Source of the DNA: an uncultured Clostridia bacterium
Lineage (GTDB): Bacteria; Bacillota; Clostridia; Christensenellales; Pumilibacteraceae
DNA length: 39,516 bases
Direction: 5' to 3'
Assembly: GCA_934229275.1 (NCBI GenBank)
Contig: CAKQDN010000016.1
Span: forward strand, 1 to 39,516
The notes under the pieces are model-generated. The model did no database searches. It was not told the origin of the DNA and saw only the letters and a program-made list of their open reading frames with translations. Positions 23,318-30,888 of the stretch are shown piece by piece. The translations under genes and the position numbers were made by a program. Positions within the stretch are counted from its first letter, which is position 1. Each line of letters starts with the position of its first letter.

Positions 23318-24229
23318 TTATCTTCCGTGAGCGGCGCCCACGAAATCTTTCACGCGGTCGATTCCGTACTTTTTCATTGCTTCGTAAAGTTCCGCGGAGA
23401 TTCTTTCGCACGCGTTTTTTTCGAGCATGACATCCTTATCTATCTGCACGAGCGACGCGCCGGCGGCAATCATTTTAAGTGCGTCCTCGCCGTTTCTTAC
23501 TCCTCCGCACGAAGCAATGATAAGTCCGACCGCATCGAAAACTTCGAACACGTCGGCGAGAATAATCGGTTTAAGCGCATACGCATAATAGCGGCTGTCG
23601 CCGTCCGGCACGCGTTTTACGGCGTTCAGATCGACGTCCGCTCCGTAACGCATACCGGGGATTACCACGCCGTCCGCTCCGCCGTCCTGCGCCGCCTGAG
23701 CCATATCTCGGATATTGGTTACCGACGCGCACAGTTTGGCAAACACCGGCTTACGGACGCGGTATTTGACTTCGTTGACTATTTTATAAAGCGACGTCGC
23801 GTTATTGCCGAAACGTATATTGGAATTGTCGCGGTTGCGGCAGGTCGAATCGAGTTCCAAAAAGCCCACCGAGTCGCTTCTGTCAAGGATTTCGGCGACT
23901 TTGACGTACTCCTCTATCGTCGAACCGCATACCGAAGCGAAAACGCGCCGTCCGTAGTTCTGTTTAAGGCGCGGCAATTCTTCTTCCTGAACGCGGTATA
24001 CTCCGGGATTGGGGAAACAGTCGCTTTCGAGAACGGAGAGGTCGGACATATTTTCCGTCCGCTCTTTTTTACGCTCGACCGGTTTCATGGTCACGCCCGG
24101 CAGCACGAAAGACGAGAGTTTTTCTATGTCGCCGCCCGTGTAGTCGTAGCCGAAAGAAACCGTTCCGCTTGCAGGCAGTACGGGATCGGGGAATATAACG
24201 TCGCATAGTTTTATCGAAGTATCGGGCAT
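23318..24229 (-). CDS. Divergent dihydroorotate-dehydrogenase-like flavoprotein
   Basis: A 303-residue FMN-type TIM barrel related to class 1 dihydroorotate dehydrogenase. Family marks are PASGTVSFGYDY (18-29), the phosphate-binding ASCGGVRNGEDALKMIAAGA near 260-280, and VFAKLCASVTNI in place of VIVKLSPNVTDI. Key orotate-site residues differ: the ELNxSCPN motif reads ELDSTCRN (Cys kept, first Asn changed to Asp), and the TKGT lysine position reads LPGV. It may have another substrate. AGGAG precedes the ATG. It is the second gene after the acetyltransferase, 22 bases downstream. No pyrimidine genes are adjacent. Confidence 0.72.
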   Translation of the reverse strand: MPDTSIKLCDVIFPDPVLPASGTVSFGYDYTGGDIEKLSSFVLPGVTMKPVERKKERTENMSDLSVLESDCFPNPGVYRVQEEELPRLKQNYGRRVFASVCGSTIEEYVKVAEILDRSDSVGFLELDSTCRNRDNSNIRFGNNATSLYKIVNEVKYRVRKPVFAKLCASVTNIRDMAQAAQDGGADGVVIPGMRYGADVDLNAVKRVPDGDSRYYAYALKPIILADVFEVFDAVGLIIASCGGVRNGEDALKMIAAGASLVQIDKDVMLEKNACERISAELYEAMKKYGIDRVKDFVGAAHGR

Positions 24230-24251
24230 TGAAAATTCTCCTGTAACGGAT

Positions 24252-24860
24252 TTATTCTACGTCGAAATCTATTTCACGGTTACGGAAATAGTATTTTTTG
24301 TCGTGGTCGGAAACGGGACGGACTACTTTGCACGGAGTGCCGTATGCCACGCAGTCAGCCGGAACGTCGCGCGTTACGACGCTGCCGGCGCCTATTACCG
24401 AATTGTCGCCTATCGTGACGCCCGGCAGGACTATTACGCCCGCGCCCAACCACACGTTGTTTCCGATCCGGACGGGGATGTTATATTGCATGGCTTTAAC
24501 GCGAAGCGACGGAAGTATGGGATGACCTGCCGTTGCGATCACGACGTTCGGCGCGCACATGACGTTGTCGCCGATCGTTATGTCGGCATCGTCCACGAGC
24601 GTGAGATTGAAGTTGGAATAGAAATTGTCGCCCACATGCGTGTGACAGCCCCAGTTGGCGTGGAGGGGCGGCTCGATATATGTGTTTTTGCCCATCGAAC
24701 CGAGCAGTTTTTTAAGAATCTCGTGACGTTTTTCCGTCTCCGACGGACGCGTGGCGTTGTAGTCGTAAAGTATTTCGTTGTATTTTCTCTGGTCGGACAT
24801 TATATCGCCGGCGGACGGATCGTAAATCAGTCCTTTAACCATTCTTTCTCTGTTGTTCAT
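24252..24860 (-). CDS. Sugar O-acetyltransferase, LacA/Maa hexapeptide family
   Basis: A 202-residue left-handed beta-helix acetyltransferase that moves acetyl from acetyl-CoA to a sugar hydroxyl. The N-terminal Maa domain (about 1-55) has RMVKGLIYDPSAGDI. Hexapeptide repeats from about residue 70 include the catalytic His in TAGHPI and the acetyl-CoA region WLGAGVIVLPGVTIGDNSVIGAGSVVTRDVP (split in the family's usual way). I take the ATG at 24860 because GGAGGAA lies seven bases upstream; the frame is open 11 codons further. It has its own strong promoter and is followed by the DHOD-like gene. The acceptor sugar is unknown. Confidence 0.9.
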   Translation of the reverse strand: MNNRERMVKGLIYDPSAGDIMSDQRKYNEILYDYNATRPSETEKRHEILKKLLGSMGKNTYIEPPLHANWGCHTHVGDNFYSNFNLTLVDDADITIGDNVMCAPNVVIATAGHPILPSLRVKAMQYNIPVRIGNNVWLGAGVIVLPGVTIGDNSVIGAGSVVTRDVPADCVAYGTPCKVVRPVSDHDKKYYFRNREIDFDVE

Positions 24861-24905
24861 TCGTTCCTCCGCGCGAAAAACATAGCCGCGCACGGTTTTT
24901 ATATC

Positions 24906-24934
24906 ATTATACCACCGAACGGACGAAAAGTCAA
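24906..24934 (-). promoter_or_regulatory. Sigma-A promoter of the acetyltransferase/DHOD-like pair
   Basis: Minus strand: -35 TTGACT (24929-24934), 17-base spacer, -10 TATAAT (24906-24911). It lies in the 78-base gap after dapL, making the pair a separate transcription unit at least in part. Confidence 0.85.
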
Positions 24935-24938
24935 AGTT

Positions 24939-26123
24939 TTATTCCTTAAAATGCGCTATTATTCGCCTTGCCGCCGCCGTTGCCGCTTTCTCTCCTCCCA
25001 GAACGGACAGGCGTATAAAGTCGCTCCACTCCTTTCCGAACCCCTCGCCGGGCGTTATCGCGATGCCGAGATTTCCGATAAAATACTCAAACGAATCGAC
25101 TTTCGTCAACTCCTTCGGTTTTTCCGCCCAGATATAAGGCGAATTGTCCGAGTTCGTAACGCCGAATCCGACGCTTGCAAGCGCGAGAGAGAGAATTTTC
25201 GCAGCCGAGCGTATTTCGTTTTTTATAGCCGAACGCTCGCTGTCGCCGTCCTTGCTCAGTGCGCCGCTCATCGCTCTCTGAACGACGTACGGACAGCCGT
25301 TATATGTAGCGGCAAGCATGTGCTCGTACGCTTTTTTTAGTCGCCCGTCCGCGATTTCCGACGGAATCACCGTCCATCCGCCGCGAAGCCCGGTAAAGCA
25401 CGCGCTCTTACTCAGGCTTCCGATTTCGACGGCATAGTCTTTCATTCCGTCCTGCATATACGCCGAGAAAACGCCCTCTTCGGCGCAGAAGTTTTCGTAT
25501 GCGGCGTCGAACAGTATCGCCGAGCCGCTTTTACGGCAGAATTCGAGCCAGTCGCGCATGACCTCTCTTTTGATCGCCGTGCCGGTGGGATTGTCGGGCG
25601 AGCATAAAATCACGAGGTACGGTTTTAGCGCAAGCGAATCCGGTCGCGGCTGAAAATCGCCCTGAGCGGAACGAGTAACCGTTTTAACCTTTTTTCCGAG
25701 CGCTGCGGCGCAGTCGGCGTAGGCGGGGTAAGCGGGCGAAAACACGACTATTTCACTCTCGAACATCAGCATAAGCCGCATTATCGCGCTTTTCGCTCCG
25801 TCACCGATAAAAATATCGCCCTCGGGAACTTTTACGCCCGTTCTTCGGAAATAGTAATCGCTCACCGCTTTTCGGCAGAATTCGTATCCTTCGTACGGAC
25901 CGTAGCCGCGGAAAGACGCCTTTTCGCTCTGTTCGAGGACGGCTTTACTTAGTTCCGTCGCGGCGGCTCGGGGAAGCGGACCTGTTACGTCGCCTATTCC
26001 GAGGTCTATTATCTCGACATCGGGATGCGCAAGCATATACTCCTTCTTTCTTTTTGCCGTACGGGCGAAAACGTAGTCGTCGGGAAGCGCGGACAGACTG
26101 CCGTAAAGCGGTATTTTTTTCAT
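24939..26123 (-). CDS. dapL: LL-diaminopimelate aminotransferase
   Basis: A PLP enzyme that converts tetrahydrodipicolinate directly to LL-diaminopimelate, bypassing the acyl-blocked steps. It has 394 residues, slightly short for the family. The PLP lysine is Lys239 in GSLSKSACFTGLRGGW; SPDNPTGT (175-182), FDAAYE with Asp206 and Tyr209, and the phosphate-site DGAKS (108-112) are present. Context decides the assignment among fold-I aminotransferases: it follows dapF with a four-base ATGA overlap in the dapA-dapB-dapF-dapL operon, and no dapD/dapE/dapC or ddh gene is present here. GGAGAGG precedes the ATG. It is the last dap gene. Confidence 0.92.
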   Translation of the reverse strand: MKKIPLYGSLSALPDDYVFARTAKRKKEYMLAHPDVEIIDLGIGDVTGPLPRAAATELSKAVLEQSEKASFRGYGPYEGYEFCRKAVSDYYFRRTGVKVPEGDIFIGDGAKSAIMRLMLMFESEIVVFSPAYPAYADCAAALGKKVKTVTRSAQGDFQPRPDSLALKPYLVILCSPDNPTGTAIKREVMRDWLEFCRKSGSAILFDAAYENFCAEEGVFSAYMQDGMKDYAVEIGSLSKSACFTGLRGGWTVIPSEIADGRLKKAYEHMLAATYNGCPYVVQRAMSGALSKDGDSERSAIKNEIRSAAKILSLALASVGFGVTNSDNSPYIWAEKPKELTKVDSFEYFIGNLGIAITPGEGFGKEWSDFIRLSVLGGEKAATAAARRIIAHFKE

Positions 26124-26869
26124 ATTTCGACCTCTCCGTCGTAAACGAGCACTGCGTCGCCGAGAAGAAAACAGTCGCCGTTTTCACTTGCCGAAACGCG
26201 CAGCGCTCCGCCCTTATAGCGCACTTCGACTTCGCCGGGCGTAAAATCGCCGTTATGTATTCCGGCAGCCGCAACGGCAACCGCTCCGCTGCCGCACGCA
26301 AGCGTTTCTCCGCTGCCGCGCTCGAACACGCGAACCTGCGCCGCGTTCTTTCCGACGACGCGATAAACCTCGGTGTTATAGCGACCGGGGCGGAAGTTTT
26401 TCAGCGAAAAAAAGTCGAATTTTTCGACGTTATCCGCTTTTTCCACACGGTGAAGATTGCCGATCCGAACGTAAACCGAGCCGCATTTTTCGATAACGTC
26501 CGCTCTTCCCATGTTCACGCGGTAGTACGTTTTATATTCGCGCACGATCTTTTCGACCGTTTTATTGCCGCTGTCGGTTAAAATATCGACTTTATCGCCG
26601 TCAAAGCCGAATCTGTCGAAGCACAGCCGCGCAACGCATCGAAGCGCGTTTCCGCAAATCGGCGCCCTTGTGCCGTCGGCGTTATAAATTTCCGCTTTTA
26701 CGCCGCCGTCCGCGCGCTTTATAAGCACCAGTCCGTCCGCTCCCACCGAAAAACGGCGAAACGACAGTTTTTTGGCGACTTTCGGCGCGTCGATAAGCGA
26801 AAAATCGCGGCAATCGACGTATATGTAATCGTTGCCGGCTGCCTGCATTTTCACGAATTTAAGTTTCAT
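26120..26869 (-). CDS. dapF: Diaminopimelate epimerase
   Basis: Interconverts LL- and meso-diaminopimelate without a cofactor. It has 249 residues, shorter than the usual 270-280. Both catalytic cysteines are present: Cys72 in PICGNALRC and Cys192 in TLACGSGA. The N-terminal KMQAAGNDYIYVD (7-19) is also typical. I chose the ATG at 26869, which has GGAGAG five bases upstream and gives the normal family start; it overlaps the dapB 3' end by 11 bases. A longer reading frame to 26938 would overlap dapB further and has no family-like residues. Confidence 0.95.
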   Translation of the reverse strand: MKLKFVKMQAAGNDYIYVDCRDFSLIDAPKVAKKLSFRRFSVGADGLVLIKRADGGVKAEIYNADGTRAPICGNALRCVARLCFDRFGFDGDKVDILTDSGNKTVEKIVREYKTYYRVNMGRADVIEKCGSVYVRIGNLHRVEKADNVEKFDFFSLKNFRPGRYNTEVYRVVGKNAAQVRVFERGSGETLACGSGAVAVAAAGIHNGDFTPGEVEVRYKGGALRVSASENGDCFLLGDAVLVYDGEVEI

Positions 26870-27521
26870 CGCTCTCTCCGAAAATATCGTCTGCGCCGTA
26901 TAACCCGGCAGGAAGCGACATGAGTTTCCTCGCCGCAAAAATCGCGCCTTCCGAAAACGCCCGACGGCTGCCTGCGTCGTGACGCAGAGTAAGCGTCTGA
27001 CCGCCTCCGAGGTCGAAAATTATTTCGTGGATGCCGACGACGTCGCCGCGACGGATAGAAAACACGTCCTCGCAGTTAAGTACTGCCGCAATGTCCTTTG
27101 CCGTGCCGCCCGGAGCGTCCTTTTTGCCCTTTCTGTGCGTTTCGACCACGGTTACTTCTGCGGACGGCAGCAGGCTTTTAACCCTTACCGCCGCTTTTCC
27201 GAGCGCGTACGCTCCGAGCGAAAAATTGGACGCATACATCACGGGTATTTTTTCCGCCGCCGCGCGTATCGCCGCTCTCCCTTTTTCGTCGTGCCCGGTC
27301 GTGCCGATTACGACGGGAACGCCGTGCTTTTTTGCAAACGCGAGCGTATCTACCGTTGCCTCCGGCGTCGCGAACTCGATTATGACGTCGAAATCGGCGT
27401 TTTTTGCGTTTAATATCGGGTTACGTTCGTCGAATCCGGCTGTTACCGTAAAATCTCCGCCGCCGAGTTTTGCCGTTTCCGAGCCGAGAACGCCGCTTAT
27501 TCCCACTATTGCCGCGCGCAT
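26859..27521 (-). CDS. dapB: 4-hydroxy-tetrahydrodipicolinate reductase
   Basis: NAD(P)H-dependent reduction of hydroxy-tetrahydrodipicolinate to tetrahydrodipicolinate. It has 220 residues, short of the usual 240-270; the loss is mainly in the region after the Rossmann start, which reads VGISGVLGSETAKL in place of GxxGRMG. Conserved blocks IEFATPEAT, VIGTTGH and the substrate-site THRKGKKDAPGGTA are intact, so it should be active. The ATG at 27521 has GGAGAGG upstream and overlaps dapA by 16 bases; an open frame to 27572 is rejected for lack of family residues. Confidence 0.94.
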   Translation of the reverse strand: MRAAIVGISGVLGSETAKLGGGDFTVTAGFDERNPILNAKNADFDVIIEFATPEATVDTLAFAKKHGVPVVIGTTGHDEKGRAAIRAAAEKIPVMYASNFSLGAYALGKAAVRVKSLLPSAEVTVVETHRKGKKDAPGGTAKDIAAVLNCEDVFSIRRGDVVGIHEIIFDLGGGQTLTLRHDAGSRRAFSEGAIFAARKLMSLPAGLYGADDIFGESDET

Positions 27522-28423
27522 TTTTCTTCCTCTCCTTTTATTTCGTTCCACAGCGCAAACAAACGCTCGCACTCGCTCGTATTCAACGCCGTGAGCGGCA
27601 GGCGCAGGACGTTTTCGATAAGCCCGGCGTGCGCCATGAGCGCTTTTATCGGCGAAGGACTGACAAACGCGAACAACTCTCCTATAAGAGGACGCAAAAG
27701 CAGTTGAAGCCGCGCGCTTTCGTTGCAGTCGCCGCGGAAAAACGAGTCGCAGATTTCATTCGTCAGGCGCGGAAAAATATTGCCGGTCACGGTTATCGCG
27801 CCCGTTCCGCCGACGGCAAGCAAGGCGGTTATCGCGCTGTCGCTGCCCGAATAAAGCGAAAAATCTTTTCGGCACGCCGCTTTTATCGCCGTTATTTTGG
27901 CAATCGAACAGTCCGCTTCTTTAAGTCCGACGACGTTGGGATGCTCGGACAGTTTTGCCGCGACCGACGGCGACAGACTTATTCCCGTCCGCGAAGGCAC
28001 GTCGTAGGCGATTATCGGAATCGGAGAGGCGTCCGCAATCGAATAGAAATGTCGTATAACCCCGTCGGCGCCCGGATTATTGTAGTACGGCAAAACCACG
28101 AGCGCGGCGTCGGCGCCGACGTCCGCAGCCCTTAAAGTGTTTTCTATCGCCGTATTGGTGGAATTGCTGCCCGTTCCGGCAACTATGACCGTTTCCCCTT
28201 TGTTTTTAACGGCGAACGACAACGTTTCGTCGCGCTCCTCGCGCGTTAAACAGCACGCTTCCGCGGTCGTTCCGTTTATCACGAGCGTTTTTACTTCTGC
28301 CTCTCGCTGCCTTTCGATAAGCCGACCGAAAGCCGCATAATCGACCTCGCCGCCGAAATCGAACGGCGTTATAAGAGCGGTCGCCGCCCCGACGAATACC
28401 TGTTTACGATTTTTTTTCTGCAT
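27506..28423 (-). CDS. dapA: 4-hydroxy-tetrahydrodipicolinate synthase
   Basis: Condenses pyruvate with aspartate semialdehyde, the first step of the DAP/lysine branch and of spore dipicolinate supply. It is a 305-residue TIM barrel of the DapA/NAL family. The Schiff-base lysine is Lys168 in VVGLKEA, the catalytic Tyr is Tyr140 in AYDVPSRTG, and GTTAE (51-55) plus Tyr113 complete the triad. Genes of the same fold act on other aldol substrates, but the dapB-dapF-dapL context is decisive. The start codon lacks a clear ribosome binding site. It lies 38 bases after gerC with no terminator between, so it may be read from the ger operon. Confidence 0.95.
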   Translation of the reverse strand: MQKKNRKQVFVGAATALITPFDFGGEVDYAAFGRLIERQREAEVKTLVINGTTAEACCLTREERDETLSFAVKNKGETVIVAGTGSNSTNTAIENTLRAADVGADAALVVLPYYNNPGADGVIRHFYSIADASPIPIIAYDVPSRTGISLSPSVAAKLSEHPNVVGLKEADCSIAKITAIKAACRKDFSLYSGSDSAITALLAVGGTGAITVTGNIFPRLTNEICDSFFRGDCNESARLQLLLRPLIGELFAFVSPSPIKALMAHAGLIENVLRLPLTALNTSECERLFALWNEIKGEEEKCARQ

Positions 28424-28461
28424 AACGGTATTTATGCCGCGCGCGAAAAATTCGTGCTTGT

Positions 28462-29712
28462 CTACGAAACGGTTATTTCGGCTTTTATTTCGAATTCGCA
28501 GTCGCCGAGAACGTTGCCGCCTCCGCGAATAAACTCTTTGTACTTATCGGTGTGGAAACGATAGAGTTTTTGCTCGGTTTCGAACACGTCGCAGCCGAGA
28601 GCCAGCGACTGATCGAGAGCCGCTCGCACTTCGCTTTCTATCTGCCGCTCGAAGTTTCGTTTGTACGCTTCGTTTATCTGCTCGGGCGAGAGATTTTCGT
28701 CCATCGCGACCGCGTTTACTCTTTCTCGGTCGGCTCCTTTAAGCATGACTTTAACTTTGAGCAGACTTTTGGGCTTACCGCCCGAAAAACTCGTTTGATT
28801 TTTGAGTTTTACGCTGCTTATTTCGCCCGACAACGTACCTACGTTTCTGCCGCCGATGACGAAGTCGGGGCAGACGAGCGCGCCTTTTCGGGTATGCGAA
28901 TCGAAATAGGACAGTCCGCGCGACGCGGTTTTGTCCAGTTTGCCGACCATAACTCCTTTTTTGTAAAGCGCGGCGGTGTCTATTTCGCACGGCTCGCTCT
29001 TTTCCTTTCCGTTATCGCTGCCGCTTCCGCCGTTTCCTCCGTCGCCGTCCTCCTTAGCCGCTTCGCCCGAATTATCGTCCGCTTTTTTAATCGAAACGAG
29101 CGGTACGGTCGCGCATTTCGAGAGCGACGCGCTGTCCGACACGAATTGAAGCAGAGTAACCGTTTTCGCGCCCGTGTTTTTGGTGGCTCCGGTCATTAGT
29201 TCCGTAAGCACGGTCGCAGAGTCGAATTCGAGCGACGCCGCGCGGTTTATAATCTGCTCGCCGCTGCATCCGTCCGCCTGCGCGAGATACGCTCCGGGGC
29301 TTACCGTTCCGTCGGATAAAATTGCGGACAGAACGGTGTTTATTCCTCTTTTCGCCAGTTCGTCGCCTATGATTATCACTCCGCACAAGCCCGTTTCGAG
29401 ACTTTTACCCGTCTTTCGTTCGATGTCGGACAGACAGCCGGCAACGCTGCCGCCTTTTGCCGACACCGGTACTCCCACGACCGAACTGCTTTCGCTGCTG
29501 CCGGGCTTCGGGACGGCTGCCGAAACCGTGGTTTTGATTTCGCCGTCCTCGTAGTCGATCGCCATTGCAACCACTATGAGTTTGCTCGTGATGTCTCCGT
29601 CGCCGTCGGCTCCGGGCAGCATTGCGATTATAAGCGCGAGCAGAGCGATCGCCGCGGCAAGTATTTTATTGCGAAGGTTTTTGCTTTTAAGATTGCTCTC
29701 AGCCCGCTTCAC
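28462..29712 (-). CDS. gerC: Ger(x)C-family spore germination protein, apparently not lipidated
   Basis: The C subunit of a GerA-type germinant receptor in the spore inner membrane. It has 416 residues. The Ger(x)C signature is visible as LIVVAMAIDYEDGEIKTTV after the membrane segment and in the C-terminal domain (residues about 280-416, with LSPEQINEAYKRNFERQI). The usual lipobox Cys followed by WDxREI is missing; the N terminus has a hydrophobic segment (about 17-33) then a Gly/Asp-rich stretch, so it is anchored by that helix. A low-complexity acidic Gly/Ser insert sits near residues 228-250. The start is GTG at 29712 with AAGGAG, overlapping gerB by 14 bases. Confidence 0.85.
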   Translation of the reverse strand: MKRAESNLKSKNLRNKILAAAIALLALIIAMLPGADGDGDITSKLIVVAMAIDYEDGEIKTTVSAAVPKPGSSESSSVVGVPVSAKGGSVAGCLSDIERKTGKSLETGLCGVIIIGDELAKRGINTVLSAILSDGTVSPGAYLAQADGCSGEQIINRAASLEFDSATVLTELMTGATKNTGAKTVTLLQFVSDSASLSKCATVPLVSIKKADDNSGEAAKEDGDGGNGGSGSDNGKEKSEPCEIDTAALYKKGVMVGKLDKTASRGLSYFDSHTRKGALVCPDFVIGGRNVGTLSGEISSVKLKNQTSFSGGKPKSLLKVKVMLKGADRERVNAVAMDENLSPEQINEAYKRNFERQIESEVRAALDQSLALGCDVFETEQKLYRFHTDKYKEFIRGGGNVLGDCEFEIKAEITVS

Positions 29713-30886
29713 TTGTCTTTTCTCCTTTAAGATTCGGTTGCTGCGGCTCGGTTTCGTTTTCGTCCGCCGTTTTTCCTTCGTCCGGCTTTCCCCCTCCGCG
29801 ATACTTTACGTTTGCGGCGATAAAAAGCACCGGCGGCAGGCAGTATTCGACGAGCGAGAAGATTATTTTCGCCCACGTCGAAGTGGACAGAATATACACT
29901 TTGCTCACCGTCGGCACGATAAACGCCGAGAGCGCGAACGCCAGAACGGCAAGGGCGGCGGCGACGTATTTGTAGTTTTTAACGTTGAATGCAACGGCTG
30001 CGCATCTCGTGGCGAGATAGGCGTTCATAGCCATTTTTATAAATACGCCCGACACCCATATCGCGTAAATGATGAGGTCGAATCTGCCGTACTGCTGACT
30101 GCCGAGATTATACTGCGTAAGCGAGGTTATGTTATGCCCGTACTTTACGAGCGGCACGATGTTGCCGTAAGTTGCGAACAGCACGACCGAAAAACTTATT
30201 ATCATGACGGCGGCGAACACGCGCATAAGCACGCATTTAAGCACCGTTCCCTTCTCTTTTTTGACGTTACCGAGCGCGACGCCGGTTACGATAACGTCGC
30301 CGAACCATATCGGGAACTCCGCTATACCGTCCGCAATCGGCTTTATTCCGCCCTCTCCAAGCGGCAGAACGTTTTCGAGCGGCACTTCGCGGAACAGAAT
30401 GAGCGACAAAAACAGTATGCCGGCGAGAATGAACGGAAAGAATATTTCCGCCGTACGCCCGAGAACTCTCAGCGACTTTACCGATATTACGGCGGTCAGC
30501 GCGACGAGCGGTATTATCATAACCGTCCAGTTGAACGCCGAGAACATTTCGAGCGTGAAAAACGCCTTGACTTCGGACAGATTGAGCGTGTATTTTATCG
30601 TTGCCGCAATCAGGATAAGCACGCACAGAATACGCGAGCCGACTTTCCCGAAACATTCTTCGAGCATATTGAAAAAGTTTTTTTCGGGGTATTTTACGAC
30701 TAAAACCGAGATGAGCGCGAGGTTGAGTATTTCTATGGCGAAGTAAAACGCCAGCACGAACAGTCCGTCCTTGCCGCTTATCCGCATTAAAAGCGACGGC
30801 AGCATAAGTCCTTTAATCGCCATGCCGCCGATAAACGCCAGAATAATGAACTGGCGCGACGTTATCATAGGTCTTTCTACTTGCAA
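29699..30886 (-). CDS. gerB: GerAB-type spore germination permease
   Basis: The integral-membrane B subunit of the germinant receptor, of the APC transporter superfamily, which binds the germinant. It has 395 residues and about ten hydrophobic segments from residue 8 to 350, then a charged Pro/Glu-rich tail. ITSRQFIILAFIGGM at the start is the family N terminus. The start is probably TTG at 30886, as AAGGAGGAG in the end of gerA lies at ideal distance; ATG at 30868 is the alternative. It follows gerA by two bases and overlaps gerC. Confidence 0.92.
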   Translation of the reverse strand: MQVERPMITSRQFIILAFIGGMAIKGLMLPSLLMRISGKDGLFVLAFYFAIEILNLALISVLVVKYPEKNFFNMLEECFGKVGSRILCVLILIAATIKYTLNLSEVKAFFTLEMFSAFNWTVMIIPLVALTAVISVKSLRVLGRTAEIFFPFILAGILFLSLILFREVPLENVLPLGEGGIKPIADGIAEFPIWFGDVIVTGVALGNVKKEKGTVLKCVLMRVFAAVMIISFSVVLFATYGNIVPLVKYGHNITSLTQYNLGSQQYGRFDLIIYAIWVSGVFIKMAMNAYLATRCAAVAFNVKNYKYVAAALAVLAFALSAFIVPTVSKVYILSTSTWAKIIFSLVEYCLPPVLFIAANVKYRGGGKPDEGKTADENETEPQQPNLKGEKTSEAG

Positions 30887-30888
30887 AT

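Noticed and set aside
28400..28440. A leaderless promoter for dapA, by analogy to recF and the MATE gene
   Set aside because: A CATAAA sequence lies six to seven bases before the ATG, but no -35-like element occurs 16-18 bases upstream of it.
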